From Gammaproteobacteria bacterium (ex Lamellibrachia satsuma) (GTDB taxonomy: Bacteria > Pseudomonadota > Gammaproteobacteria > Chromatiales > Chromatiaceae): a DNA stretch of 64,000 nucleotides. The notes below the pieces were generated by a model. It had not been told where the DNA came from. It did no database searches and saw only the letters and a list, made by a program, of their open reading frames with translations. Shown piece by piece: positions 28,417 to 36,513 of the stretch (within the stretch, counting starts at the first letter, position 1; every line of letters begins with the position of its first letter). The stretch is taken from the NCBI GenBank assembly GCA_019623805.1, contig CP053680.1:2148001-2212000 (forward strand). The letters are read 5' to 3'. The translations under genes were made by a program, and so were the position numbers.

Positions 28417-29853
28417 ATGAGCATGAACGATGATGTCAAAGGCGTAAGGTTCGTACTGGATCGTGTGGCCGGGCAACTCCCGGGCTTGAATGCAGCGAAA
28501 CAACACCTGCAGGCGGTCTCCGGTCATCTGACTCGATTCCTGGAGCATGACGAGTTCCGGCCCGATCTGTTGAGCCTGCGCATCGGCGCCCTGGCCAATG
28601 CCCTGGTGCCTCTCTCCCAGGCTATCCACAGCAACGCCTTGGCAGATCCGCCCGATCCCAATCCAGGTAACCAGTTCTCCCGGCGACATGTCACCCAGGC
28701 CGGCTGGGCCCAATTCGCTTGGGGCGTACTGACACCGTTCATCAAAGACCTCAATGAAATAAATCAGTTTTACATGAAGAACTCGTCGCGTTGTGACAAG
28801 GTCGCATTGACCTCGGGAAAGATACCCGCCTTCATAAAGCAGGGGGATACCTATCAGTGGTCAAAACCGTTGCGCTCCGACGACCTCGCGAGACGTAACC
28901 GCAACTTGATGGAGAAAGAGTTGGGTACGGCCTACACGAAATATTCCCGATGGCTCCTGAACCAGGACCGGCAGTTCAGGGAAGAAAAATCGACGGCCTG
29001 GCTCGCCACCGTGTTCCTGCTCAGGCATTCGCTGGCACGCTCGCCGCAGGCAGCCCCTTCCACCAAATCCTATATCGAGAAGTGTGGATACAACCGCTTC
29101 AACAAGACCGATGTGTTAGACGTCGACAACATAACGATCCATTTCGAGCAGGGAATCGCAAAGGCCTTCTTCCAGATCAAAGACCGCCCCAACAAACCCA
29201 GCTTCGCCTACCCGGGAGCGGGGCTTCCAGGTATCGTGCCGACCCTGACCCCTTTCCATACCCTGGAGATCAACCTGGAGATCGACAATCGACAGGTGAG
29301 ATATATCAGCCGTCGCGAACGGGTACTCACCAAAAACCGCAAACAAAAACTGGTCGAGATGCCGAATTCGTTGAAATACGTAATGCGCCACGACGAGATA
29401 CTGTTTGATCCCAATCCGAAGGTGGACAAATCCTTCCACTCCTTCCTGGTGGACGAGAAGTCCATCCAGGCAGCGGGGGGAATCACGGCCAACAACGGCA
29501 AGATCATCGCCATCGACAACATGAGCGGACACTATCGCCCCGGCTGGCGATTGCTCGCGCAGGCCGTTGACCGGCTCGCCGAGGTCCTCGATAACAACGC
29601 GGTCGTCGGTGTATTCAGTGATGGGGCGCCGGGAGGCGGTGAGACCTGGTTCTTCCCGGCCAGGGTTTTTGCACGATTGGCGGGCAATGATTTTAGGGCA
29701 GATGCAATCGAATCCGCCATAAAAACCTCCGGTACCTGGCAGCTTCCAGTCACCGCTGATGATAATTTCAACGCGTATCTTGCTTTGAACCTGCCAGGCA
29801 ATAAGTCCACCGACGAGATCGGGAAATATGCTGAAAAACTCCAGCGTTTCTAG
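28417..29853 (+). CDS. Large protein of unknown function with a C-terminal SGHY motif
   Basis: 478 aa, no signal peptide or transmembrane helix, basic middle section. No known domain is recognised in residues 1-320. The C-terminal part has HSFLVDEKSIQAAGGITANN, then GKIIAIDNMSGHYRPGW, a pattern that recalls a short module seen at the ends of otherwise unrelated bacterial proteins, some of them predicted effectors or toxins. This likeness is from memory and weak. The gene stands alone, between a terminator and the broken integron integrase. Confidence 0.7.
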   Translation: MSMNDDVKGVRFVLDRVAGQLPGLNAAKQHLQAVSGHLTRFLEHDEFRPDLLSLRIGALANALVPLSQAIHSNALADPPDPNPGNQFSRRHVTQAGWAQFAWGVLTPFIKDLNEINQFYMKNSSRCDKVALTSGKIPAFIKQGDTYQWSKPLRSDDLARRNRNLMEKELGTAYTKYSRWLLNQDRQFREEKSTAWLATVFLLRHSLARSPQAAPSTKSYIEKCGYNRFNKTDVLDVDNITIHFEQGIAKAFFQIKDRPNKPSFAYPGAGLPGIVPTLTPFHTLEINLEIDNRQVRYISRRERVLTKNRKQKLVEMPNSLKYVMRHDEILFDPNPKVDKSFHSFLVDEKSIQAAGGITANNGKIIAIDNMSGHYRPGWRLLAQAVDRLAEVLDNNAVVGVFSDGAPGGGETWFFPARVFARLAGNDFRADAIESAIKTSGTWQLPVTADDNFNAYLALNLPGNKSTDEIGKYAEKLQRF

Positions 29854-29956
29854 ATGGAGAGAAGGCGTTTATTTTTTGCACTTCTGTAAAAATGAACCCC
29901 TTTCTTGTGCGATCAGTAGATGAGTTTCCTCAAGGTGTAAGAGTAGCGATTGGATC

Positions 29957-30385
29957 TCATCGTGCCAAGGAGTGCCAGAAGTCTTTGAGGTTATTTTGCC
30001 CGAGTGACGCTTTCAAGCGAGGGAGGTTCTTTTTGAGCACCTCCTGGTAGAGAAAGAGAATGGCACTAAGCGCCTGATTATGAGTCGACGTGGCAACATT
30101 TCTGTCGACGGCAAGATGAGACAGAAAGGTTTCAATCTCTTTGGCGCCCATCTGCTCGGGGTGGCGTTTGTCGTGATAAAGGATAAAACGACGGATTCAT
30201 TCGGCGTATGCCTGCTCAGTCCGAATACTATAGTGTTTAACTCGGATTATATTTCGAACACGAACCAGCAGACGGAGTTTACCTTCCTTAGTCATGATGC
30301 ATTTCCCTATATCCTTTAGGTAATCTATATTATGCTGTTGGGAAGTAAAATCAATAGGTTGAAAGTATTCTGGCGGATTAGTCAT
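29957..30385 (-). pseudogene. Integron integrase (IntI-like) remnant
   Basis: The minus-strand frame encodes HYSIRTEQAYAE, then TGA, then IRRFILYHDKRHPEQMGAKE and FLSHLAVDRNVATSTHNQAL followed by LSAILFLYQEVL. These are the N-terminal SAM-like DNA-binding part of IntI-type tyrosine recombinases. The TGA stands exactly where the family has Trp (YxxWIRRF), a one-base nonsense change. After LYQEVLKKNLP the homology ends and the frame stops at 29957, so the whole catalytic domain with its R-H-R-Y residues is missing. The gene points away from the cassettes on its right, as expected of intI. Confidence 0.85.
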
Positions 30386-30542
30386 CAGTTTTGACGTGTT
30401 TTATCACGTCGTTTAGGACGCCTATATATAGTTAGGCAAACAAAAAAATGATGTACATCCGAAATCGTCAAGTTATGAGAATAAGTGGCATTATGCTTGG
30501 TGCATATCACCTCGAATTAACGTTAACCATTTAGAGATAAGT
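30386..30542 (+). promoter_or_regulatory. attI-like site and presumed cassette promoter region
   Basis: Between intI and the first cassette lies AT-rich DNA with a perfect inverted repeat GACGTG-TTTTAT-CACGTC (30393-30410), a TATATATAG tract (30424-30432) and a core site GTTAACC (30522-30528). Recombination at G|TTAACC would place the first cassette at 30523. The inverted repeat may be an integrase or repressor binding site. No well-spaced -35/-10 pair could be fixed. Confidence 0.55.
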
Positions 30543-31271
30543 ATGAAATATATACCATCGTTACTTTCTTGTTTTCTTTTATCTTGCTCCTTCAATATAC
30601 AGGCCAGTCCAAATTATTGGGTTAAACACTCTGGCGATAGAATGAATATTATCAAACAAGGAGATTTTAGTGGAACCATTGACCTACAAGATCTAGAAAA
30701 TATAGATCACCTATTTGCCGTAGGCCCACTTGAAGGTTTAAAGGGTGAAATAACTATCAGCAATAGTAAACCATCAATAAGCACACTTACCAAAGATAAA
30801 CAGCAAAAAGATGTGTCCAGCTTCAAGCATAAGGCAATTTTCTTGGTTTACGGGAGTGTTAAAGAATGGAAAGAAATTGTAATTAGTAAAGAATTAAATT
30901 CGCTGAATGAAATCGAACAATTTATAAAAGAACGCGCTGTAAGGCACAATCTGCCGTTGGATAAGGCATTCCCCTTCAAAATTAAAGGAATGGCTGAAAC
31001 AATCACATACCATGTTATCTATAAACAAGATAGTAAACCTCATAACAAAAAAGAGCATCAGCGTTCAAAAGCTAAATTTAGCAAGAAAAATGAAGACAAC
31101 ACGATAATTGGCTTTTGGTCAGACGCAAAAGGAGAAGGCGTATATACTCACCCTAATAAGAGAACTCATATGCACTATATATCAGAGTCTTCTAAAGACT
31201 CCGGTCATATCGATGCTATTAAACTTAACAGTGGTGCGGTTCTTTTTATACCTAAACCCAATGAGCAGTAA
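30543..31271 (+). CDS. Secreted acetolactate decarboxylase-like protein (cassette 1)
   Basis: 242 aa with a signal peptide (about 1-22, with SLLSCFLLSCS; a lipobox is possible). FAVGPLEGLKGEITISNSK matches the start of the alpha-acetolactate decarboxylase fold. Near the C-terminus THMHYISESSKDSGHID gives His-x-His and a third His 11 residues on, the same spacing as the three zinc ligands of the Bacillus enzyme. GAVLFIPKP closes the domain. A metal-binding exported member of the family is likely; the substrate need not be acetolactate. It follows the attI-like core directly. Confidence 0.65.
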   Translation: MKYIPSLLSCFLLSCSFNIQASPNYWVKHSGDRMNIIKQGDFSGTIDLQDLENIDHLFAVGPLEGLKGEITISNSKPSISTLTKDKQQKDVSSFKHKAIFLVYGSVKEWKEIVISKELNSLNEIEQFIKERAVRHNLPLDKAFPFKIKGMAETITYHVIYKQDSKPHNKKEHQRSKAKFSKKNEDNTIIGFWSDAKGEGVYTHPNKRTHMHYISESSKDSGHIDAIKLNSGAVLFIPKPNEQ

Positions 31272-31272
31272 C

Positions 31273-31386
31273 ACTTAACGCATTGTTATAAAGATAATGT
31301 CTGGCTTATTTCAATTGCCTATCAATACAATACACCCGACCGCTACGGTCGCTGCGCTCACTTCGCGTCGGGTGATTGTAGGCGTT
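31273..31386 (+). other. attC site 1, split by an IS1182-like element
   Basis: ACTTAAC (31273) opens the site. Long arms CAATACACCCGAC (31328-31340) and GTCGGGTGATTG (31367-31378) pair. The site runs to GCGTT at 31386, where the insertion begins; the remainder (GTTAGCC) resumes at 34637 after the insertion sequence. Confidence 0.75.
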
Positions 31387-32663
31387 GAGGCTGTAGAAAA
31401 ACCCAAAAAACGGTAAAATATGGGACACGGTAAAAGGCTAAAGGAATTGGATCATAGCCAGGTACAAGGACTACAACTACGATCAGATGAAAATGATCCC
31501 TGTGGCTTTTGATCGTCAGATATTAGCTGGCAGTTTTGAATATTCTCTCGCTTGGTTGATCGACCAGGAGCTCAATCTCTCTTCATTTGAGTCCCACTAT
31601 CATAACGATGACAACGGTCGTCCTGCTTACGATCCCCGCCTCTTACTGAAAATTGTCATCCTGGCCTATTCCAAAGGCATTACCAGCAGCCGTCAGATTG
31701 AAAAACTCTGTCATGAGAACATCATTTTCATGGCACTTTCGGCAGACACGCGCCCCCATTTCAGCACCATTGCCGATCTCTTCAGTCAGGTCGTACTGAT
31801 GTGTGATGACCTGGGCCTGATCGGTAAGAAGATGTTTGCCATAGACGGTTGCAAGCTGCCTTCCAATGCCTCCAAGGAGTGGAGCGGTACCCATGCCGAG
31901 TTAAAAAAGAAACGGCAGAAGATTGATCGTGCCGCTCGCCGCATGTTACACCGGCATCGAGAAGAGGATGTGGCGGAACTGCTACCGGACATACACGCCA
32001 GAGAGCAGGCACAGATCAAGAAGCTGCGCGCTGCCTCGCGCAAGATCAAGACCTTTCTTGCATCGGAGAACGAGCGTACAGGCAGCAGCGGCAAAGCGGT
32101 GAAGAGTAATATTACTGATAACGAAAGCGCCAAGATGAAAACCTCGCATGGTGTGATCCAGGGCTACACCGGCGTAGCAGCGGCAGACAGTCAATATCAG
32201 GTTGTCGTTGAGGCTGAAGCCTTCGGGCAGGGTCAGGAGCATGATCTGCTGAAACCGGCCATTGAGTCGATCCACGATACGTTTAGCCAGACAAATACCA
32301 AGACACAAGCCAAGATCAGAGAGACCAAGATCACGGCGGACTCCGGTTACCACAACAGAAAAAGTCTGGAGTACCTGGAGTCGGAAGGGATAGATGATTA
32401 TCTGGCCGACACCGGTTTTCGATCCCGTGACCCACGTTTCAAGGATCACAAGGAAAAACCTGAGCGTAACCGGCGCAAAGTGCAGGCCCGCTTCACTCAG
32501 TCAGATTTTCGTATCGACCGCAAACAACAGACTGCTCACTGCCCGGCAGGTCACGCGATGTGGCTCAAGGCGAAACAGGCTCGTATCGGTCACCATCTGT
32601 TCATGCAGTTCCAGGCCTATGAAAAGGACTGCGCAGGTTGCACACTGAAAGTACGCTGCCTAA

Positions 32664-34187
32664 TTCTACTTTGTCAGATTAGATCTATAAGTAACTCACT
32701 GAATAATATAAAATATATGCTGTGAATTTCTTGGCAATCATCGTAAGGAAGAGCATCAAATGACAAGCACCAAGGTCATTTGAATTACCTGATACGCGCA
32801 TAAGTAGAATCGATCGCATAGCGGAGCGATTCCAACGTTTCCAGTACCGCTTTGAATCCCATTTTCGAAGCAAGACGAGGTCGGTGTTTCAACCGGTCAC
32901 ACACTATCTCAAAGGCCTGATGCAAGCGCAGAGAAAGAACATGGAACGCATGGAAGAGGTGGTTGCAGGCGCAGATGATCAGCGTCTCCAGCATATGCTC
33001 ACCGAGTCCCCGTGGGATCATCGTGCGGTGTTAGACCAAGTGGCGCTGGAAGCCGATCAATGGCTGGGTGGAACCGCGGATACCTGTCTGTTGCTCGATG
33101 AGAGTGGCCTTGCCAAGAAGGGTAAACATTCAGTGGGGGTTAAACGCCAATGGAATGGCCGCCAGGGCAAGGTGGATAACTGCCAGGTTGGTGTATTCGC
33201 AGCACTGGGTAAAGGGCACTTGTCCACGCTGATAGATGAACGTCTCTATCTACCCAAAGAGTGGGTATCGAACCCGGCTCGCTGTCGCAAGGCGGGTATC
33301 CCGGAAGTTGAACGGAAACATCAAAGCAAGTCAGAGTTGGCGCTGGAGATGGTGCGTCATCAGAGGACGCTTGGCCTGCGTTTTGCCTGGGTGGGTGCAG
33401 ATGGGGGATACGGGAAGGATCCGGCTTTTCTGAGGGGTTTGGAGGCGATGGGTGAAACCTTTGTGGTGGACATCCACAAAGACCAACAGGTCTACCTGGA
33501 AGATCCACAGCCGTTCATACCGGAGAGCACGACAACGCGCGGTCGTCGTCGAAGTCGTCTGCAAGCCCAGGCAGCCCGTCTGCGCGTTGACCAGTGGCTC
33601 AATGAGCAACGGGACAGCGAGTGGCAGCAAGTGGTATTACGGGATAGCAGCAAGGGCAAACTGCGCGTCGAGATCCTGCATCATCGGGTTTGGCTTTGGG
33701 ATGGAAAAGAAGCCCAGGCACATCAATGGCACCTGATTGTACGACGAGAGGTCAATTCACCGGAGACGATTAAATACACCTTGTCGAATGCACCGGAAGA
33801 AACGCCATCCCATTGTCTTGCAAAGATGCAGGCGCAGCGGTTCTGGGTTGAGCGTTCGTTCCAGGATGGTAAGAGTGAATCAGGTCTTGCTGATTATCAG
33901 GCCCGTAAATGGAAATCCTGGCATCACCATATGGCCTTGGTCATGATGGCGATGTTATTCATGCTCGAAGAGCGAATTGTGCAAAAAGATGATCACCCCT
34001 TACTCAGTTGTTCAGACATCGAATCGCTATTGCGTGCCTTCCTGCCACGGCGAGATATTGAACGCGATGAAATACTACGGCAAATGACGAAACGGCATCG
34101 TAAACGACAAGCGGCTATCGACTCCCAATATCGAAAACAGACGCTGGAACAGTCGGTTGCCGGGTGATGGAATCTGACAAAGTAGAA
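32664..34187 (+). mobile_element. IS701-like insertion sequence, 1524 bp
   Basis: TTCTACTTTGTCAGATT (32664-32680) and its perfect inverse AATCTGACAAAGTAGAA (34171-34187) are the ends. CTAA is duplicated on both sides (32660-32663 and 34188-34191), which fits the YTAR target rule of the IS701 family. It lies within the IS1182-like transposase gene. Confidence 0.93.
32884..34167 (+). CDS. IS701-family transposase
   Basis: 427 aa from GTG at 32884. LLLDESGLAKKGKHSVGVKR (first Asp), WVGADGGYGKDPAFLRGLEA (second Asp) and WVERSFQDGKSESGLADYQ (Glu) form the DDE triad of the DDE_5 / IS701 group. In-frame codons upstream give SRIDRIAERFQRFQYRFESH, which looks like the real N-terminus, but they begin at ATA (32800), with no ATG, GTG or TTG before it. 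Translation may use GTG 32884, a non-canonical start, or be defective. Confidence 0.9.
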   Translation: MFQPVTHYLKGLMQAQRKNMERMEEVVAGADDQRLQHMLTESPWDHRAVLDQVALEADQWLGGTADTCLLLDESGLAKKGKHSVGVKRQWNGRQGKVDNCQVGVFAALGKGHLSTLIDERLYLPKEWVSNPARCRKAGIPEVERKHQSKSELALEMVRHQRTLGLRFAWVGADGGYGKDPAFLRGLEAMGETFVVDIHKDQQVYLEDPQPFIPESTTTRGRRRSRLQAQAARLRVDQWLNEQRDSEWQQVVLRDSSKGKLRVEILHHRVWLWDGKEAQAHQWHLIVRREVNSPETIKYTLSNAPEETPSHCLAKMQAQRFWVERSFQDGKSESGLADYQARKWKSWHHHMALVMMAMLFMLEERIVQKDDHPLLSCSDIESLLRAFLPRRDIERDEILRQMTKRHRKRQAAIDSQYRKQTLEQSVAG

Positions 34188-34664
34188 CTAAGGAGCGTCC
34201 AACAGATCACACCCCGACAGATCAACGTCACACTGGATATCACACAGGAGCAGAAGGCAGGCATCATCGAACGCATGAAGCGCAAGATCGATAGTGTGGC
34301 AGGACGCCATATCTACAGCCAGAGGCTGGGTACCGTGGAGCCGGTGTTTGGTCATATCACAGATGCCATCGGCATCCGGCGGTTCAGTCTTAGAGGCAAA
34401 CACAAGGTGGATGGTCAATGGAAATTGATGATGATGCTACACAACATCCTCAAGATTCACCGTTATGGATGGGCATGGGGTTAGTGGATGGAAATGGCGG
34501 CGGTTACGAGATGGATTTAGACAGAAACTACGCAGTGATTGAAAATACGGATCAATTAACCGATTAATGAAAAAGCCTTGTCGAAAATCGACTCCATGCA
34601 GGATGCCGTGTGAAATGTTGGTTTTTCGACAAGCTCGTTAGCCGTAAAAAAGGAGGTATCACAC

Positions 34665-35081
34665 ATGATCGAACCAAAAAGCTCATTTCCCGTATTTATC
34701 GTTAAGGATCTCGATGTAGCGAAATCCTTCTACACAGAGAACCTTGGCTTTGATGTTGTCTTCTCGGGTGATTGGTATATTCACCTAGTTTCGAAGTCAG
34801 GCGTTCAGGTTGGTTTTATGTTGCAGGATCAACCCACTCAACCACCAATATTTCAAAAACCATACATTAGCGAAGGCGTCATTTTCAGCTTGGAAGTAGA
34901 AGATGCAGATGCCGCTTTCGCAGTAGCTAAATCGAAATCGCTTAATATCGCGCTCGAGTTGCGGTCTGAGGGCTGGGGGCAGCGACACTTCTGTATCCAG
35001 GATCCGAACGGGGTTTATTTGGACATTGTTCAGTCTTTTGAGCCAACCGAAGAATATCAGAGTGATTATGAATCGGAATAA
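34665..35081 (+). CDS. VOC (glyoxalase/bleomycin-resistance-like) protein (cassette 2)
   Basis: 138 aa single VOC module pair. KSSFPVFIVKDLDVAKSFYT and NLGFDVVFSGDWYIHLVSK open the first beta-alpha-beta-beta-beta unit; RHFCIQDPNGVYLDIVQSFE closes the second. Such proteins bind or modify small toxic electrophiles or antibiotics; this one cannot be assigned a substrate. AAAAAGGAGGTATC before the ATG is a strong ribosome binding site. It overlaps the next gene by 14 bases inside the same cassette. Confidence 0.85.
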   Translation: MIEPKSSFPVFIVKDLDVAKSFYTENLGFDVVFSGDWYIHLVSKSGVQVGFMLQDQPTQPPIFQKPYISEGVIFSLEVEDADAAFAVAKSKSLNIALELRSEGWGQRHFCIQDPNGVYLDIVQSFEPTEEYQSDYESE

Positions 35082-35331
35082 AAACCTTACCAACCTTAAA
35101 AATATCGGCAAGAAAATTGCCGGTCGATTGAAGGAAGTAGGGATTATTTCAGAAGATGATTTAAGGATAGTTGGCGCTGTTGGCGCACATCGTCTGATCA
35201 AGGAGAGTCATCCGAATGAGGCATTGCCTGTCTGTTACTACCTATATTCATTTGAAGGCGCTTTGACTGACAAGCATTGGAATGAAATTGGTGAGCAAAG
35301 AAAACAGCAGCTCAAAGCACAAGTCGGCTAA
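35068..35331 (+). CDS. TfoX C-terminal domain protein (cassette 2)
   Basis: 87 aa from ATG 35068. TNLKNIGKKIAGRLKEVGI and LRIVGAVGAHRLIKESHP match the TfoX C-terminal, helix-hairpin-helix-like domain found alone in many bacteria. It has no N-terminal TfoX part and is not evidence of competence control. Its start lies within the end of the VOC gene, so the two form a coupled pair within one cassette. Confidence 0.8.
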   Translation: MNRNKNLTNLKNIGKKIAGRLKEVGIISEDDLRIVGAVGAHRLIKESHPNEALPVCYYLYSFEGALTDKHWNEIGEQRKQQLKAQVG

Positions 35332-35418
35332 CAAGCGATTTGACCATACAAGGCGTTTCCAGTCGGATATTTTGCTCTGCTGCGCGCCGCAAAATCCCGC
35401 TGAAACGCGACGTTATGT
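35326..35418 (+). other. attC site 2
   Basis: GGCTAAC (35326-35332) to GTTATGT (35412-35418). The arms TTTCCAGTCGG and CCGCTGAAACG and an inner ATTTTG / CAAAAT pair make a long imperfect hairpin. It is about 80 percent alike over some 80 bases, judged by eye, to the attC at 37680-37761. Confidence 0.85.
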
Positions 35419-35441
35419 GCAACACAATTCAGAGATCTTTC

Positions 35442-35915
35442 ATGAACCTTATATTCCGACTGTTTAGACTATTCATAGCTTCATTTTTCAAATCGAGGCT
35501 TCGAGTAGAAAGGCCGACAAACTCATTGATCTTGCGAGTTCTCCCAAATGATATCGACCTCAATATGCATATGAATAATGGTCGGTATCTAACAATCTGT
35601 GATTTATCCAGAGTGGACATGTTTATCCGTACTGGGCTTGCAAGAACAATGATCAAAGAAAAGTGGATGCCAATTATTACTGAACACACTATGAAGTACA
35701 TAAAACCATTGATGCCATTCCAAAAGTATGAGGTAAAAATGGAAGTAGCCGATTTGGATGGTAAATCATTTCAGATGTTACATTCTTTTCACATAAACAA
35801 CAAAATCGTTGCCGAAGGTACATCAAGAGGAATCATACTCAGTAAGACCGGTGTTATAGCACCAACAGAAGTTATGAAGAAAGTTACCGAACGTTTAAAC
35901 AAAAATGCTACATAA
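35442..35915 (+). CDS. Acyl-CoA thioesterase-like (4HBT) protein (cassette 3)
   Basis: 157 aa from ATG 35442; an earlier ATG at 35415 overlaps the attC core. A hydrophobic start (MNLIFRLFRLFIASFFKSRL) leads to a hot-dog fold: VLPNDIDLNMHMNNGRYLTI has the Asp-His-Asn arrangement of 4-hydroxybenzoyl-CoA-type thioesterases, and ITEHTMKYIKPLMPFQKYEV continues the family pattern. It probably hydrolyses an acyl-CoA; the substrate is unknown. Confidence 0.82.
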   Translation: MNLIFRLFRLFIASFFKSRLRVERPTNSLILRVLPNDIDLNMHMNNGRYLTICDLSRVDMFIRTGLARTMIKEKWMPIITEHTMKYIKPLMPFQKYEVKMEVADLDGKSFQMLHSFHINNKIVAEGTSRGIILSKTGVIAPTEVMKKVTERLNKNAT

Positions 35916-35966
35916 CAAAAATAGCCAGCCGCTCTCCTTCGTTGGTAGCTGATTTTAACGTTATAT
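35911..35966 (+). other. attC site 3
   Basis: ACATAAC (35911-35917) to GTTATAT (35960-35966), 56 bp, which is short. The ACATAAC is the exact inverse of the GTTATGT at the start of the same cassette and overlaps the end of the thioesterase gene. Confidence 0.82.
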
Positions 35967-35987
35967 GTGAAAGGTATAGAGCCCGTT

Positions 35988-36407
35988 ATGGATAAAATTG
36001 AGAATCCTGATGTTGCAAAAGTATTCAAATATTATCCACAATCCATTCGAGAACGATTATTGTTTCTTCGTCAGCTGGTTCTGGACACAGCAACAGTAAC
36101 AGAGGGTGTCAATAAATTGGAAGAAACTCTGAAATGGGGAGAGCCAAGTTACATTACGAGGAACGGGAGTACAATCAGAATGGGTTGGAAAGAATCAATG
36201 CCAAATCAATATGCAATGTATTTTCATTGTAAAACTCAGTTAGTTGATACATTCAAAGAACTTTACAAAGATAAACTCAAGTTTGAAGGCAACAGAGCTA
36301 TTGTGTTTCATGAGGATGATGAAATACCTATTGAAGAGATAAAACATTGCATTAGCTTATCTCTCACCTATCATAGTAGAAAACACCTGCCAATGCTGGG
36401 CGTATGA
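35988..36407 (+). CDS. DUF1801 protein (cassette 4)
   Basis: 139 aa from ATG 35988; GTG 35967 is an alternative. VNKLEETLKWGEPSYITRNG and TIRMGWKESMPNQYAMYFHC match DUF1801 (YdhG-like), small soluble proteins related to iron-binding frataxin-like folds, function unknown. They are common as integron cassettes. The A- and T-rich codon use is unlike that of the flanking chromosome. Confidence 0.85.
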   Translation: MDKIENPDVAKVFKYYPQSIRERLLFLRQLVLDTATVTEGVNKLEETLKWGEPSYITRNGSTIRMGWKESMPNQYAMYFHCKTQLVDTFKELYKDKLKFEGNRAIVFHEDDEIPIEEIKHCISLSLTYHSRKHLPMLGV

Positions 36408-36414
36408 ATAGAAC

Positions 36415-36489
36415 AAATAACAAGTCACTCCTGCTGCCCGCCTACATCGCTGTCGCTCCTTCGGCGGCAGCAGAGTTCAACCGTTAGCC
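36415..36489 (+). other. attC site 4
   Basis: AAATAAC (36415-36421) to GTTAGCC (36483-36489), 75 bp. Arms CTGCTGCCCGCC and GGCGGCAGCAG pair almost perfectly. Confidence 0.85.
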
Positions 36490-36513
36490 GTAGGGATGAA
36501 AATAGGGAAAAAT

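Larger units (their letters stand above)
31487..34484 (+). pseudogene. IS1182-family transposase, split by an IS701-like insertion
   Basis: The first part (31487-32663) has DDE residues Asp in MFAIDGCKLPSNASKEW and Asp in KITADSGYHNRKSLEYL, then a zinc-finger-like CPAGHAMW / CAGCTLKVRC. Removing the inner element and one CTAA copy restores the frame (RCL-RSVQQI) into 34192-34484, which carries the Glu region GTVEPVFGHITDAIGIRRF. The family-typical N-terminus ARYKDYNYDQMKMIPV begins in frame at an ATA (31454), not an ATG, upstream of the first ATG at 31487. Confidence 0.9.
31387..34636 (+). mobile_element. IS1182-like element containing a nested IS701-like element
   Basis: Left end GAGGCTGTAGAAAAACC and right end, inverted, GAGCTTGTCGAAAAACC match at 14 of 17 bases. 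GTT is repeated at both borders, the three bases of the attC core. Without the inner element and its 4-bp duplication the element is about 1.72 kb. It encodes a transposase that the inner element has split. Confidence 0.8.

Noticed and set aside
28297-28713. 138-codon minus-strand frame before the orphan gene
   Set aside because: Most of it is antisense to the plus-strand gene at 28417, which has a good ribosome binding site and a long protein-like frame.
35068-35331. TfoX competence regulator
   Set aside because: Only the C-terminal domain is present; it cannot be called a competence activator, even with comM in the window.
35340-35441. Upstream extension of the thioesterase frame through the attC
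   Set aside because: These codons fall within attC 2; the start at 35442 matches a cassette gene beginning after the recombination core.
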